A DNA stretch of 64,000 bases from a virus, in IMG/VR virus record IMGVR_UViG_3300035698_012088, positions 62,001 through 126,000 of that record. One strand, 5' to 3'. This document shows positions 57,572 through 64,000 of this stretch, in pieces (the stretch's first letter is position 1; each line of letters begins with the position of its first letter). The notes beneath the pieces were generated by a model. It was given only the letters and a program-made list of their open reading frames with translations. It did not search any database and was not told where the DNA came from. The position numbers were made by a program, and so were the translations under genes.

Positions 57572-58437
57572 TGAAAAAAGGTATAGGTGTAGGCGTAATA
57601 ACTTGTGAAAGCCCTAAATTCTTATCTGGATGTATGTTTACTCTTCCCGATTCAGAGTATTTAACTTTAGTGAATGACGGAACAGAAGAGAGCCTAGCCC
57701 CTGCCTTAATAGATATCCCCTCTGCAGCCCATATAATGACTACACCTAAACCTAGAAGTGGGGTAGCCATAGCAAAGAACATGGCTATAAAAGATCTTCT
57801 TGATAAAGGATGTGATCATATCTTTATAGTAGAAGATGACATGGTATTCCTAAGACACTATACTTGGGAAAAATATATAGAACTATCTAAGATAACAGGT
57901 ATACAGCATTTCAACTTTGGGTTCCACGGTAAAGGGAACATGGATATGGAGTATAAACCTGCTCCTAAGTATGTACTAGAGTACCCCGGAGCAACTCTGT
58001 GTATAAATAGTGTTGTAACAGGTGCGTGTTCATACTATAGTAGAGTTTCTTTAGAAGAGATTGGATATATGGATACTAAGTTCTATAATGCTTGGGAACA
58101 CATAGAACATACTTACAGAATGTCTCTGGCAGGGTTCACTACACCCTTTTGGAACTTCGCAGACTTAGGAAGGAGTTATCAGTATATAGAGGAGCAGGAG
58201 ACATCTGGGTTTGTAGTAAAGAATGAAGAACATGTTATGTCAGGTTTACATTGGTTTAAATATAAGCACAACTTAGCACATGGCCCCAATAAGAATTCAG
58301 GACTTCCTATAGAATACGCGTCAACAGATGAGGTATATAAGTCTTTAAGAGCTATACATAGTAAGTACAGTGAAGTCGAGATGCAGGAGGACCAATGGTT
58401 GACTATAAAACACACCTTAGATGAAAAAGATGGATAA
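57571..58437 (+). CDS. Glycosyltransferase family 2-like (GT-A)
   Basis: 288 residues. IGVGVITCESPKFLSGCMFT, then RSGVAIAKNMAIKDLLDKGC and HIFIVEDDMVFLRH: the ED-D motif is the metal/nucleotide-sugar site, and YNAWEHIEHTYRMSLAG matches the acceptor-side block (W-E-x-x-E). It is distant from the glycan island at 1-5 kb, following an operon of unknown genes. Likely substrate: phage or host surface glycan, or modified DNA bases; undecided. Confidence 0.75.
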   Translation: MKKGIGVGVITCESPKFLSGCMFTLPDSEYLTLVNDGTEESLAPALIDIPSAAHIMTTPKPRSGVAIAKNMAIKDLLDKGCDHIFIVEDDMVFLRHYTWEKYIELSKITGIQHFNFGFHGKGNMDMEYKPAPKYVLEYPGATLCINSVVTGACSYYSRVSLEEIGYMDTKFYNAWEHIEHTYRMSLAGFTTPFWNFADLGRSYQYIEEQETSGFVVKNEEHVMSGLHWFKYKHNLAHGPNKNSGLPIEYASTDEVYKSLRAIHSKYSEVEMQEDQWLTIKHTLDEKDG

Positions 58438-58600
58438 AGAGGATAAAGAAAACCTAATATCTATATTAGAGTTCTGTACAGAAACTGTAGAAGCCTTAAA
58501 AAGAATGGACGCAGAAACAAAAAGGTTACAAACAGAAGTAGCCAAGTGCAGAAGAGAACTACATGACATTAAAACCAAAAATCCATACTTAGAACTATAG
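58421..58600 (+). CDS. Small coiled-coil protein
   Basis: 59 residues overlapping the previous gene by 17 bases. Heptad pattern in LISILEFCTETVEALKRMDA and KRLQTEVAKCRRELHDI. ATG 58430 is an alternative start. The stop codon is immediately before the tRNA-Gln gene. Confidence 0.5.
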   Translation: MKKMDKEDKENLISILEFCTETVEALKRMDAETKRLQTEVAKCRRELHDIKTKNPYLEL

Positions 58601-58601
58601 A

Positions 58602-58678
58602 TTCCCTGTAGTGTAATGGTTTTAGCACAGAATCCTTTGGAGATTTTAGTCTTGGTTCGAGTCCAGGCAGGGAAGCCA
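58602..58678 (+). tRNA. tRNA-Gln (anticodon UUG)
   Basis: 77 bases. Acceptor TTCCCTG/CAGGGAA, D-stem GTGT/GCAC with GG in the loop, anticodon stem GAATC/GATTT with loop CTTTGGA, T-arm CTTGG-TTCGAGT-CCAGG, and encoded GCCA end. All stems pair, and U33 is present. The CAA codon it reads suits an AT-rich genome. Confidence 0.93.
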
Positions 58679-58740
58679 GCTTTTCATAACACTTGTATTG
58701 TGAAAACCCTTCATGTATAGTATATGTGAAGGAGACACCA

Positions 58741-59142
58741 ATGCAGAAAATATGTTGTACATGTGAGGAGAGCTTGCCTCTTGAAGCATTTAGTGTGAAT
58801 AAGTCAAAGAAAGACGGCTTAAACCTGAAGTGCAAAGAGTGTAATAAAGCTTACCAAAAAGAACACTATAAGAAGAACCCTAAATACTATAAAGAGAAGA
58901 ACACGATTAGGCGTATAGCGACACAGAAGTGGTGGCAGAAACATAAGTCATCCTTAGAATGTGAGATTTGTGGAGAAAAGTATTCTTACTGTCTCCAGTT
59001 CCACCACAAAGACCCCTCTAAGAAAGAGGGAACCATATCTAATATGATAAGGCACTGTTCTAAACAGAAGTTACTTGATGAGATAGATAAGTGTATCGTA
59101 CTTTGTGCAAACTGTCACATAAAAACCCATCACCCAGAATGA
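58741..59142 (+). CDS. Free-standing HNH endonuclease between two tRNAs
   Basis: 133 residues from ATG 58741 with AAGGAG upstream. Zinc knuckle CCTCEESLPLEAFSV with CKEC, then CEICGEKYSYCLQFHHKDPS and KCIVLCANCHIKTHH. Paralogous to the HNH gene at 43831 (FHHVDPSKKE, CILLCATCH). It sits between tRNA-Gln and tRNA-Glu, which may be its landing place. Confidence 0.85.
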   Translation: MQKICCTCEESLPLEAFSVNKSKKDGLNLKCKECNKAYQKEHYKKNPKYYKEKNTIRRIATQKWWQKHKSSLECEICGEKYSYCLQFHHKDPSKKEGTISNMIRHCSKQKLLDEIDKCIVLCANCHIKTHHPE

Positions 59143-59148
59143 ACTAAT

Positions 59149-59221
59149 GGCTCCATCATCTAGAGGCCTAGGATGCGAGATTTTCAGTCTCGTCACGCCG
59201 ATTCGAATTCGGCTGGAGCTA
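59149..59221 (+). tRNA. tRNA-Glu (anticodon UUC)
   Basis: 73 bases without encoded CCA. Acceptor GGCTCCA/TGGAGCT (first pair G-U), D-arm ATCT/GGAT with GG in the loop, anticodon stem CGAGA/TCTCG with loop TTTTCAG, T-arm GCCGA-TTCGAAT-TCGGC. CCA would be added by the host enzyme, unlike the other two tRNAs here. Confidence 0.9.
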
Positions 59222-59254
59222 AAGACCAACCTGTAAGAAAGAAAAGAAAAGAAA

Positions 59255-59809
59255 ATGCAAACAGTAAAAGACGTAGCAGAAACATTTAAGTTCAACACCA
59301 TTGATGTTGACTTTAAAGCAGCTCCCTGCATAGTTGAGTATGTGAAGGAAAGGACCTATAAAAGGGTCTTCTGCCAGGCATGTTCCACAGCACGACCAGT
59401 AGAGGCCACTTGCCCAGATTGTGGTGCCAAGCTCCTTGATCCCGAATCTGATGCCCTCCCTCTCCCAGTCTTCCTTCAGAAGGCCGGCAACAAGAGGGGG
59501 GCCATGGCAGCAGTCTATGACGAGCAAGCTGGCAAGGTATTTGTAGGGTGGAGCCTGTACAACGATAAGATGGAGGAATTCTCCTTCCAGAACTCCGAGG
59601 CTATGAAGATTGCTCTCCAGAGGGCTTGTTCTGCAGCCAAGGGAAAGACTTTTAAGACTCTCCCCCAAACAGTTCATACCCAGATGGAATTCTTTAAACA
59701 TAAGGTTGCCAGGCAGTTCGAAGTGGATGATGACAAAGTAGTGAGTATTTCAGAATATGAACCCAACCAAAAAGTCGAGAAAATCGAAAACGACGATCCC
59801 GTTGAATGA
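59255..59809 (+). CDS. Zinc-ribbon protein, unknown
   Basis: 184 residues. VFCQACSTARPVEATCPDCG is a compact CxxC-x(10)-CxxC ribbon near residue 40. The body (GNKRGAMAAVYDEQAGKVFV; MKIALQRACSAAKGKTFKTL) has no known domain. Codon use is less AT-rich than that of its neighbours, with long runs of CTC and CCC codons. It begins shortly after tRNA-Glu. Confidence 0.6.
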   Translation: MQTVKDVAETFKFNTIDVDFKAAPCIVEYVKERTYKRVFCQACSTARPVEATCPDCGAKLLDPESDALPLPVFLQKAGNKRGAMAAVYDEQAGKVFVGWSLYNDKMEEFSFQNSEAMKIALQRACSAAKGKTFKTLPQTVHTQMEFFKHKVARQFEVDDDKVVSISEYEPNQKVEKIENDDPVE

Positions 59810-60068
59810 AATAGATATAAATAAGCCGGGGATCTGGATAGTTCAACACACTAAGCATTCAAAGGAAAGTAACTATGTGTGCAGAATTGGAGAGCTTCCA
59901 GATCCCCTTAGCCGATTAAAGATAGAGATGCATAAGAAAGACTTCTTAGAGGCTATGACAGAGATACATGAGGAATGGGAGGGCAAACCTATGTCTATAA
60001 ATGAATATGCAAACAGTGTATTCAACCTGTTCCTAGAGAAATTGAATGAAAAGGAGATAGATTTGTGA
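59757..60068 (+). CDS. Small protein, unknown
   Basis: 103 residues from ATG 59757, overlapping the previous gene by 53 bases; TTG 59802 would avoid most of this. PGIWIVQHTKHSKESNYVCR is beta-rich, then FLEAMTEIHEEWEGKPMSIN is helical. No family recognised. It overlaps the next start by 4 bases. Confidence 0.5.
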   Translation: MNPTKKSRKSKTTIPLNEIDINKPGIWIVQHTKHSKESNYVCRIGELPDPLSRLKIEMHKKDFLEAMTEIHEEWEGKPMSINEYANSVFNLFLEKLNEKEIDL

Positions 60069-61156
60069 GTCAAATGAGAAAGGTACTCTCCTATGGGGAT
60101 GTACTTTTAGCCCCCAGATACTCTAAATGTAAGCACAAATCAGATGCAAATCTGGGATATCAGTATGATGCAAATATTGAATTCTGTGCAGTACCTTTGA
60201 TAAATGCCCCTATGGATACAGCAGGACATAGTGGATTAGTAGATTACTTATATCATAAATGTGATATGCCTGCAACAGTACATAGATTCTTTCCCAATGT
60301 CTCAGAGCAGATACACTTCTTAGAGGAGACCTTTGATCCAGTAGAACTAGTACATGGTTCTAAGATCTTTGTTGCTGTAGGGTCTGTATACAAATGGAAA
60401 GACTGGATTGATTCCTTATTGGAATATAGAGAAAGCAAAGACCTTAATTTTGGTATCTTAGTAGACATGGCCAATGGAGATACAGCAGCTTGTGTAGATA
60501 CAGTAAAATACCTGACAGATGTTAAGTGTTTTACAGGCAACTTAATGGCAGGTAATGTAGCCACCAAGTCTGGACTAGAGAGACTCTGGGAAGCCGGAGC
60601 TAACTTTATAAGAGTTGGAATAGGTAGTGGAAGTATCTGCAGCACAAGGATTAACACAGGGTTTGGAATTCCTGTATTTTCTTCTTTGCTAGACTGTGCT
60701 TCTATTAAACCAGATGCCTGTTACATAGTTGCTTGTGGAGGATGTGAAGAACCCGGAGATATTCTAAAAGCTATAGCTGCAGGAGCAGATATGGTTATGT
60801 GTGGTAAACTTTTTGCAGCTACAAGTTTAGCTGGAGGAGCTACCTATACTAAAGATTTAAAGGAAACATTAAAAGAAGATGAGAAATACTACAAAGCTTA
60901 TCATGGAATGGCCTCAGCAAAGGCCCAGGAGTTAATAGGAAGTGAAGAACATAAAGCAAGTATTGAAGGAGTCTCAGGTCTTATCAGATATTCTGGAAGA
61001 ACTGAAGATGTGGTACAAGGGATATTGCAAAATCTTAGATCAGCGATGACCTACTATGCCGGAGTCACCAATTGGAATGAGTTTCAAAGGAAAACCAAAT
61101 TCCTTGAGATCACCCCAGCTGGAAGAAAAGAGTCAGAAACAAGGGTGTTTGATTAA
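60065..61156 (+). CDS. IMP dehydrogenase / GMP reductase family enzyme
   Basis: 363 residues from GTG 60065 (AAGGAG at 8 bases). SYGDVLLAPRYSKCK at the N-terminus, FIRVGIGSGSICSTRINTGF with the catalytic Cys loop (GSxCxTR), CGGCEEPGDILKAIAAGADM and VMCGKLFAATSLAGG (phosphate-binding). No CBS domains, which favours the GMP reductase-like size. It would shift purine nucleotide pools for phage DNA synthesis alongside NrdD. IMPDH versus GMPR cannot be decided from sequence by eye. Confidence 0.85.
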   Translation: MSQMRKVLSYGDVLLAPRYSKCKHKSDANLGYQYDANIEFCAVPLINAPMDTAGHSGLVDYLYHKCDMPATVHRFFPNVSEQIHFLEETFDPVELVHGSKIFVAVGSVYKWKDWIDSLLEYRESKDLNFGILVDMANGDTAACVDTVKYLTDVKCFTGNLMAGNVATKSGLERLWEAGANFIRVGIGSGSICSTRINTGFGIPVFSSLLDCASIKPDACYIVACGGCEEPGDILKAIAAGADMVMCGKLFAATSLAGGATYTKDLKETLKEDEKYYKAYHGMASAKAQELIGSEEHKASIEGVSGLIRYSGRTEDVVQGILQNLRSAMTYYAGVTNWNEFQRKTKFLEITPAGRKESETRVFD

Positions 61157-61506
61157 TGAAAGAACAGTTCAGGATTGTAAGTGACAGACATATCTTAACC
61201 TATGTGATATTCTTGGGAAGCATAACAGGTGTAGCGACCTATTGTGGTTTAGGTACATTCACAAGTTTCATAGAATACATGGTATATACCATTATCATAG
61301 CTGCATGTATTTGGCACCATGGGCATGACTGTACTGATCTAGCCCTTGCAGCTAAGAAATGTAAAGGTCCACAAGATGTCCAACCATTTCTGGAAGCTGC
61401 TGTTAAGTTCTCTGGAGTACTAGATAATAACACAGGTATTGTAATAAAGAATGTTGAGGTGAAAGACCCTAAGATCGAGGAGGATTCCCCAGATGAAGGT
61501 CTTTGA
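61156..61506 (+). CDS. Membrane protein with two hydrophobic segments
   Basis: 116 residues; start overlaps the previous stop (TAATG). Two transmembrane helices at about 12-32 and 36-54 (ILTYVIFLGSITGVATYCGL; YMVYTIIIAACIW), then a histidine pair and a polar C-terminal tail. A holin is possible by shape, but no endolysin is adjacent. Confidence 0.55.
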   Translation: MKEQFRIVSDRHILTYVIFLGSITGVATYCGLGTFTSFIEYMVYTIIIAACIWHHGHDCTDLALAAKKCKGPQDVQPFLEAAVKFSGVLDNNTGIVIKNVEVKDPKIEEDSPDEGL

Positions 61507-61846
61507 AGCTACGGTATCTGTAGAATATACTTTACACATAATGGCTGAGAACGAGGCCGAGGTAGAAGAAATATCTTCTGGTATAGACCCAGGTGATTGT
61601 GGTGACGTTGAGAACAGTGTGTGGTGCAGGGAGATACTAAATCCAGAAGGTTGGGAACATAACTATCCAGACAATGGCAACGGGAAACTTACTATAGCAG
61701 ATATTATTCTTAGTCAACAAGAAGATGAAGAAGCAACTTTAGAAGAAATAGAGAAGAAGAAGTTTGATGTAGAACACCAGATGAAGTTCCCTTTTTGGGA
61801 AAACATGGGAGATGAAGATGAAAATAGTAGAGATGCCAGTATTTGA
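61493..61846 (+). CDS. Unknown acidic protein
   Basis: 117 residues: KVFEATVSVEYTLHIMAENE at the N-terminus resembles small phage beta-alpha proteins with the pattern E-V-x-A-x-x-E-x-E-V. The C-terminus is acidic. GAGGA precedes the ATG, which lies within the previous gene. Confidence 0.5.
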   Translation: MKVFEATVSVEYTLHIMAENEAEVEEISSGIDPGDCGDVENSVWCREILNPEGWEHNYPDNGNGKLTIADIILSQQEDEEATLEEIEKKKFDVEHQMKFPFWENMGDEDENSRDASI

Positions 61847-62129
61847 AGATCCTGAAGAAGTACCTGATGAACCAGTGGCCCCAGCTCTTATGTCCTCTTT
61901 GAGTAACTGTCCAGCCTGTGGTGTAAGAATAGCTCTCTGTGGATGGAAACAACATACCATTAAGGCTAAGTGGGATTCTGTCACCAGTTCAGATGGAAAC
62001 ATAAGAATCTCTGGGTTTGACATTACCTGTGATAATTGTGAGTTTACTTGGCATGAGCCACTGCCTAAATTCATAAATATCCCTGAACTCTTAGAGGCAG
62101 CAGAAAATGAAACTAAACAGGATAAGTAA
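61812..62129 (+). CDS. Zinc-binding protein, unknown
   Basis: 105 residues. NCPACGVRIALCGWKQHTIK, then FDITCDNCEFTWHE give CxxC pairs flanking a central beta region, a likely zinc ribbon. ATG 61818 is an alternative start six bases on. It overlaps both neighbours by 23-35 bases. Confidence 0.55.
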   Translation: MKMKIVEMPVFEDPEEVPDEPVAPALMSSLSNCPACGVRIALCGWKQHTIKAKWDSVTSSDGNIRISGFDITCDNCEFTWHEPLPKFINIPELLEAAENETKQDK

Positions 62130-62547
62130 GACAGGTTTTACAGATCATTTACATGTGTCTGGCCTAAAGAAGTCTCTCCTAGGAGAGACTTCTGAAGGTC
62201 AGTACTATATAGCCCTATGTATAAGAGAGATGAGAAAGACAATGTCATGGAGCAGTAAGCTAAGGAGAGAGAGCTTATACTTTGACGGCTATTGTCTAAT
62301 GATAAAGAAGGAATCCCACCGGATCTTTTGCTGTAGTATAGATGTAGAAGCAGACATACTTGCAGGGCCTCCTAATGAGATGGATTTACTTTGTACTTCA
62401 GTGCAGGGCCATGACAGAGAAGGACAAGTAGGAGATATAGAGAATATAGGAGAAGTCCTTGATAAATATGGGATCCCCGAAATGGGAGTATATTCAGATA
62501 TAGACAGAGAAGAATTCGCATTAGATCTTATTTTGTACAACCTATAG
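62107..62547 (+). CDS. Unknown protein
   Basis: 146 residues: EGQYYIALCIREMRKTMSWS and LYFDGYCLMIKKESHRIFCC indicate a beta-rich fold. It ends in FALDLILYNL. No family recognised. Last gene before an intergenic TTATTCGTAAA motif. Confidence 0.5.
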   Translation: MKLNRISKTGFTDHLHVSGLKKSLLGETSEGQYYIALCIREMRKTMSWSSKLRRESLYFDGYCLMIKKESHRIFCCSIDVEADILAGPPNEMDLLCTSVQGHDREGQVGDIENIGEVLDKYGIPEMGVYSDIDREEFALDLILYNL

Positions 62548-62560
62548 GATCTAGCAACAC

Positions 62561-62571
62561 TTATTCGTAAA
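62561..62571 (+). promoter_or_regulatory. Recurrent motif TTATTCGTAAA (copy 3)
   Basis: Third copy of the motif seen at 46063 and 46844, again in an intergenic gap and directly followed by AAGGAG. Immediately downstream is an 18-codon frame (62583-62639) on the good ribosome site, overlapping the start of the gene at 62596 in another frame. Confidence 0.35.
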
Positions 62572-62595
62572 AGGAGATAAAAATGGAAATGAATT

Positions 62596-63153
62596 ATGGT
62601 ATGGTTAGAGGATTGGATAAAGAAAGAAGTGACCCCTAAAATAAGAGAGCAAGCTAGAAAACTATCTCTTATTAGAAATGGCCCTAAGGATGGGGCTACG
62701 CAGCAATCAGGAAGAAACCACTGGCAAGGAGGCCTAGGGGAATATGAGGTTGCGGACTGGTGGGATGATCCTAATGTGAAGGTAGATGAGGACAGTTATG
62801 GCAAAGAAGGCGATGAAGGTTTTGATTTTGATATCCCAGGGGTTGGTACAGTAGATGTAAAAACTCCAGAGTATCACAAGGGAGATCCTCTCCTAAAGGT
62901 GTCCCCTGAGAAGATAGAGGAGGGTAAAGCAGATTACTATCTCCTTGCCACAGTGGACTTACAAAACTATACCTTAGAAACCGTCCCCAAGGTTGCCCTT
63001 ATAGGCATTGCCAGTAGAGAAGATATTCTGGAGAACACAAAGCCTAAAATGATAGGTGGAGTTTTAAGCCATGTTACTTCAATACATGACCCCTGGCTCA
63101 AACCCCTTAAGGAATTTAAAGCAAATGTACAAAATTATGGAAAAGAAAAATGA
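62596..63153 (+). CDS. PD-(D/E)XK nuclease-like protein
   Basis: 185 residues. HWQGGLGEYEVADWW supplies a helix with a conserved Glu; FDFDIPGVGTVDVKTPEYHK supplies a D-x(n)-D-x-K pattern (GTVDVKT) typical of the PD-(D/E)XK core. It may be a restriction- or resolvase-like enzyme. The best ribosome site (AAGGAG) points to ATG 62583 in another frame, so initiation at 62596 may depend on an 18-codon leader. Confidence 0.6.
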   Translation: MVWLEDWIKKEVTPKIREQARKLSLIRNGPKDGATQQSGRNHWQGGLGEYEVADWWDDPNVKVDEDSYGKEGDEGFDFDIPGVGTVDVKTPEYHKGDPLLKVSPEKIEEGKADYYLLATVDLQNYTLETVPKVALIGIASREDILENTKPKMIGGVLSHVTSIHDPWLKPLKEFKANVQNYGKEK

Positions 63154-63445
63154 CAGTGTGAAAACACTGTTTCACGGGATAAATAGATCCAGAACTGTAT
63201 CTCTTGGAAAGTGGCTACAAGCCGATGTAAAAGAGGTAACAGATGGGTCTAAGAACTCTACTTATATTTCTGGATGGCACATGCTCCCTACTCATAAGGA
63301 GTGTGTTGCCTACCTGGAGAAGTTCAGACATAAAGACAATAAAGTAATTGTAAAGTGTAGGACCAAGGGAAAGACTTGGCCTAAGACACAAAGCAGAGCT
63401 AATGTGATCCTAAGTGAATGGATCTATTTGGAGGCAATTGTATAG
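63137..63445 (+). CDS. Conserved phage-type small protein, unknown
   Basis: 102 residues from ATG 63137; ATG 63125 is an alternative. Residues RTVSLGKWLQADVKEVTDGS, then YISGWHMLPTHKECVAYLEK and VIVKCRTKGKTWPKTQSRAN follow a pattern I recall in many phages (GKWL, YxSGxH, then a K-S-R-x-x-V-I-L block). Function unknown. Overlaps the previous stop. Confidence 0.55.
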   Translation: MEKKNDSVKTLFHGINRSRTVSLGKWLQADVKEVTDGSKNSTYISGWHMLPTHKECVAYLEKFRHKDNKVIVKCRTKGKTWPKTQSRANVILSEWIYLEAIV

Positions 63446-63448
63446 CTC

Positions 63449-63511
63449 ATGAGTAACGTTCAGTTGGGAACCGCTGTAATAGCGGGAATAGTATATATAT
63501 ATTGGGAGTAA
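63449..63511 (+). CDS. Very small hydrophobic peptide
   Basis: 20 residues (SNVQLGTAVIAGIVYIYWE after Met), shaped like a single membrane helix. Start lies 4 bases after the previous stop; GGAGG is rather far upstream. Could be coupled to the next gene, whose TTG start it overlaps. Confidence 0.3.
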   Translation: MSNVQLGTAVIAGIVYIYWE

Positions 63512-63750
63512 TAGGACACACAATTCAATTTATGCATGAACAAGAACCTATACATGGATATTTCAAAAGAAAGATAAAATCTAAATTAGATGTTATATAC
63601 AGATTACTCTCTTCTATACTGTGGCCTTTATTCCAACTGTTCTGCCTCCTCATGTGGATGACTTCTAGAGCTAGAAAGTTATTTTCTAGTTTCTGGAAGT
63701 TACCTTTGACTCATGATCACGACCTATCAGATGTAACGGAGGAACTATGA
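63502..63750 (+). CDS. Small membrane protein
   Basis: 82 residues from TTG 63502, or 72 from ATG 63532. One hydrophobic segment (LLSSILWPLFQLFCLLMWMT) preceded by a basic stretch. It ends DVTEEL; this short match to the EEL tails may be chance. Its stop overlaps the next ATG (ATGA). Confidence 0.5.
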   Translation: MGVIGHTIQFMHEQEPIHGYFKRKIKSKLDVIYRLLSSILWPLFQLFCLLMWMTSRARKLFSSFWKLPLTHDHDLSDVTEEL

Positions 63751-64000
63751 AACCAGAAGCAACAGAAGTCTTAAGGGCAATTTTCATAGCAGCAGGAGGT
63801 ATAGCATATATCCCCATACTTTATGCTACATACATTTATCACAGAGATGAATCCCATATCTTTAATCTCTTTGAAGAAGATGAAAACTTTCCCTATCCTT
63901 GTAGCAGGGTAGAACTTCTACTTCTCTATATAGGAATAGGTTTCTGGCCTATAACTTATATTGTAGGATTATCTATAATGGGAACTGAGGTACTTAAAAA
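63747..64000 (+). CDS. Membrane protein, cut by the window end
   Basis: At least 84 residues. Two hydrophobic helices (FIAAGGIAYIPILYATYIYH; ELLLLYIGIGFWPITYIVGL) separated by an acidic loop. The frame stays open at 64000, so the C-terminus is missing. Coupled to the previous gene by ATGA. Confidence 0.55.
   Translation, partial: MKPEATEVLRAIFIAAGGIAYIPILYATYIYHRDESHIFNLFEEDENFPYPCSRVELLLLYIGIGFWPITYIVGLSIMGTEVLK

Overview
The window reads as a contiguous piece of a large, AT-rich genome of a virulent tailed double-stranded DNA phage (Caudoviricetes). The evidence is a terminase large subunit, a phage-type sigma factor, a complete phage replication and recombination set, tightly packed and mostly overlapping genes with AGGAG ribosome binding sites, group I introns, an intein, free-standing HNH endonucleases and three tRNA genes. 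No integrase, ribosomal or other chromosomal genes were seen. The anaerobic ribonucleotide reductase suggests a host that can live without oxygen. The host itself cannot be named from the sequence.

Layout. 1-5.2 kb: a glycan-modification island (sulfotransferase, two glycosyltransferases, methyltransferases, two FkbM-type methyltransferases of which one carries an in-frame TAG, and a methyltransferase fused to a kinase-like domain). 5.2-7.1 kb: sigma factor and small genes. 7.1-10.7 kb on the minus strand: three likely virion genes, with the terminase also on the minus strand at 12.7-14.5 kb. Divergent intergenic regions at 10.7 and 14.5-14.9 kb share a TATATTTACTGTA element. 15-45 kb: replication and recombination genes on the plus strand (SbcD/SbcC-like, SF2 helicase, DnaB-like helicase, a palindromic repeat array next to a small HTH gene, primase, family A DNA polymerase, a likely ssDNA-binding protein, a RecA-like recombinase, a degenerate DnaQ-like protein and a RuvC-like resolvase). 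46-51 kb: class III ribonucleotide reductase with an intein, and a thioredoxin-like protein. 51.9-54.5 kb: a MoxR-type AAA+ ATPase with a metalloprotease-like/VWA partner. 54.6-64 kb: unknown genes, a second glycosyltransferase, tRNAs, an IMPDH/GMPR-family enzyme, a PD-(D/E)XK-like protein and small membrane proteins.

The DNA polymerase gene is split into three exons (30718-32401, 33460-33542, 34881-35096) by two group I introns whose P1 pairings can be read directly. The second intron lies between the H and D of the catalytic HDE motif. It holds two unrelated homing endonuclease genes, one of them (GIY-YIG) inside the P1 loop.

The least explained signal is a set of about ten proteins of unknown function, scattered from 16 to 57.6 kb. 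They differ in size and body but end in closely similar tails such as IVCEEL, VVCEEL, VVEEL, SVEQL and IVQEL. Several are tandem paralogues. They look like an expanded phage-specific family with a shared C-terminal docking or sorting element.
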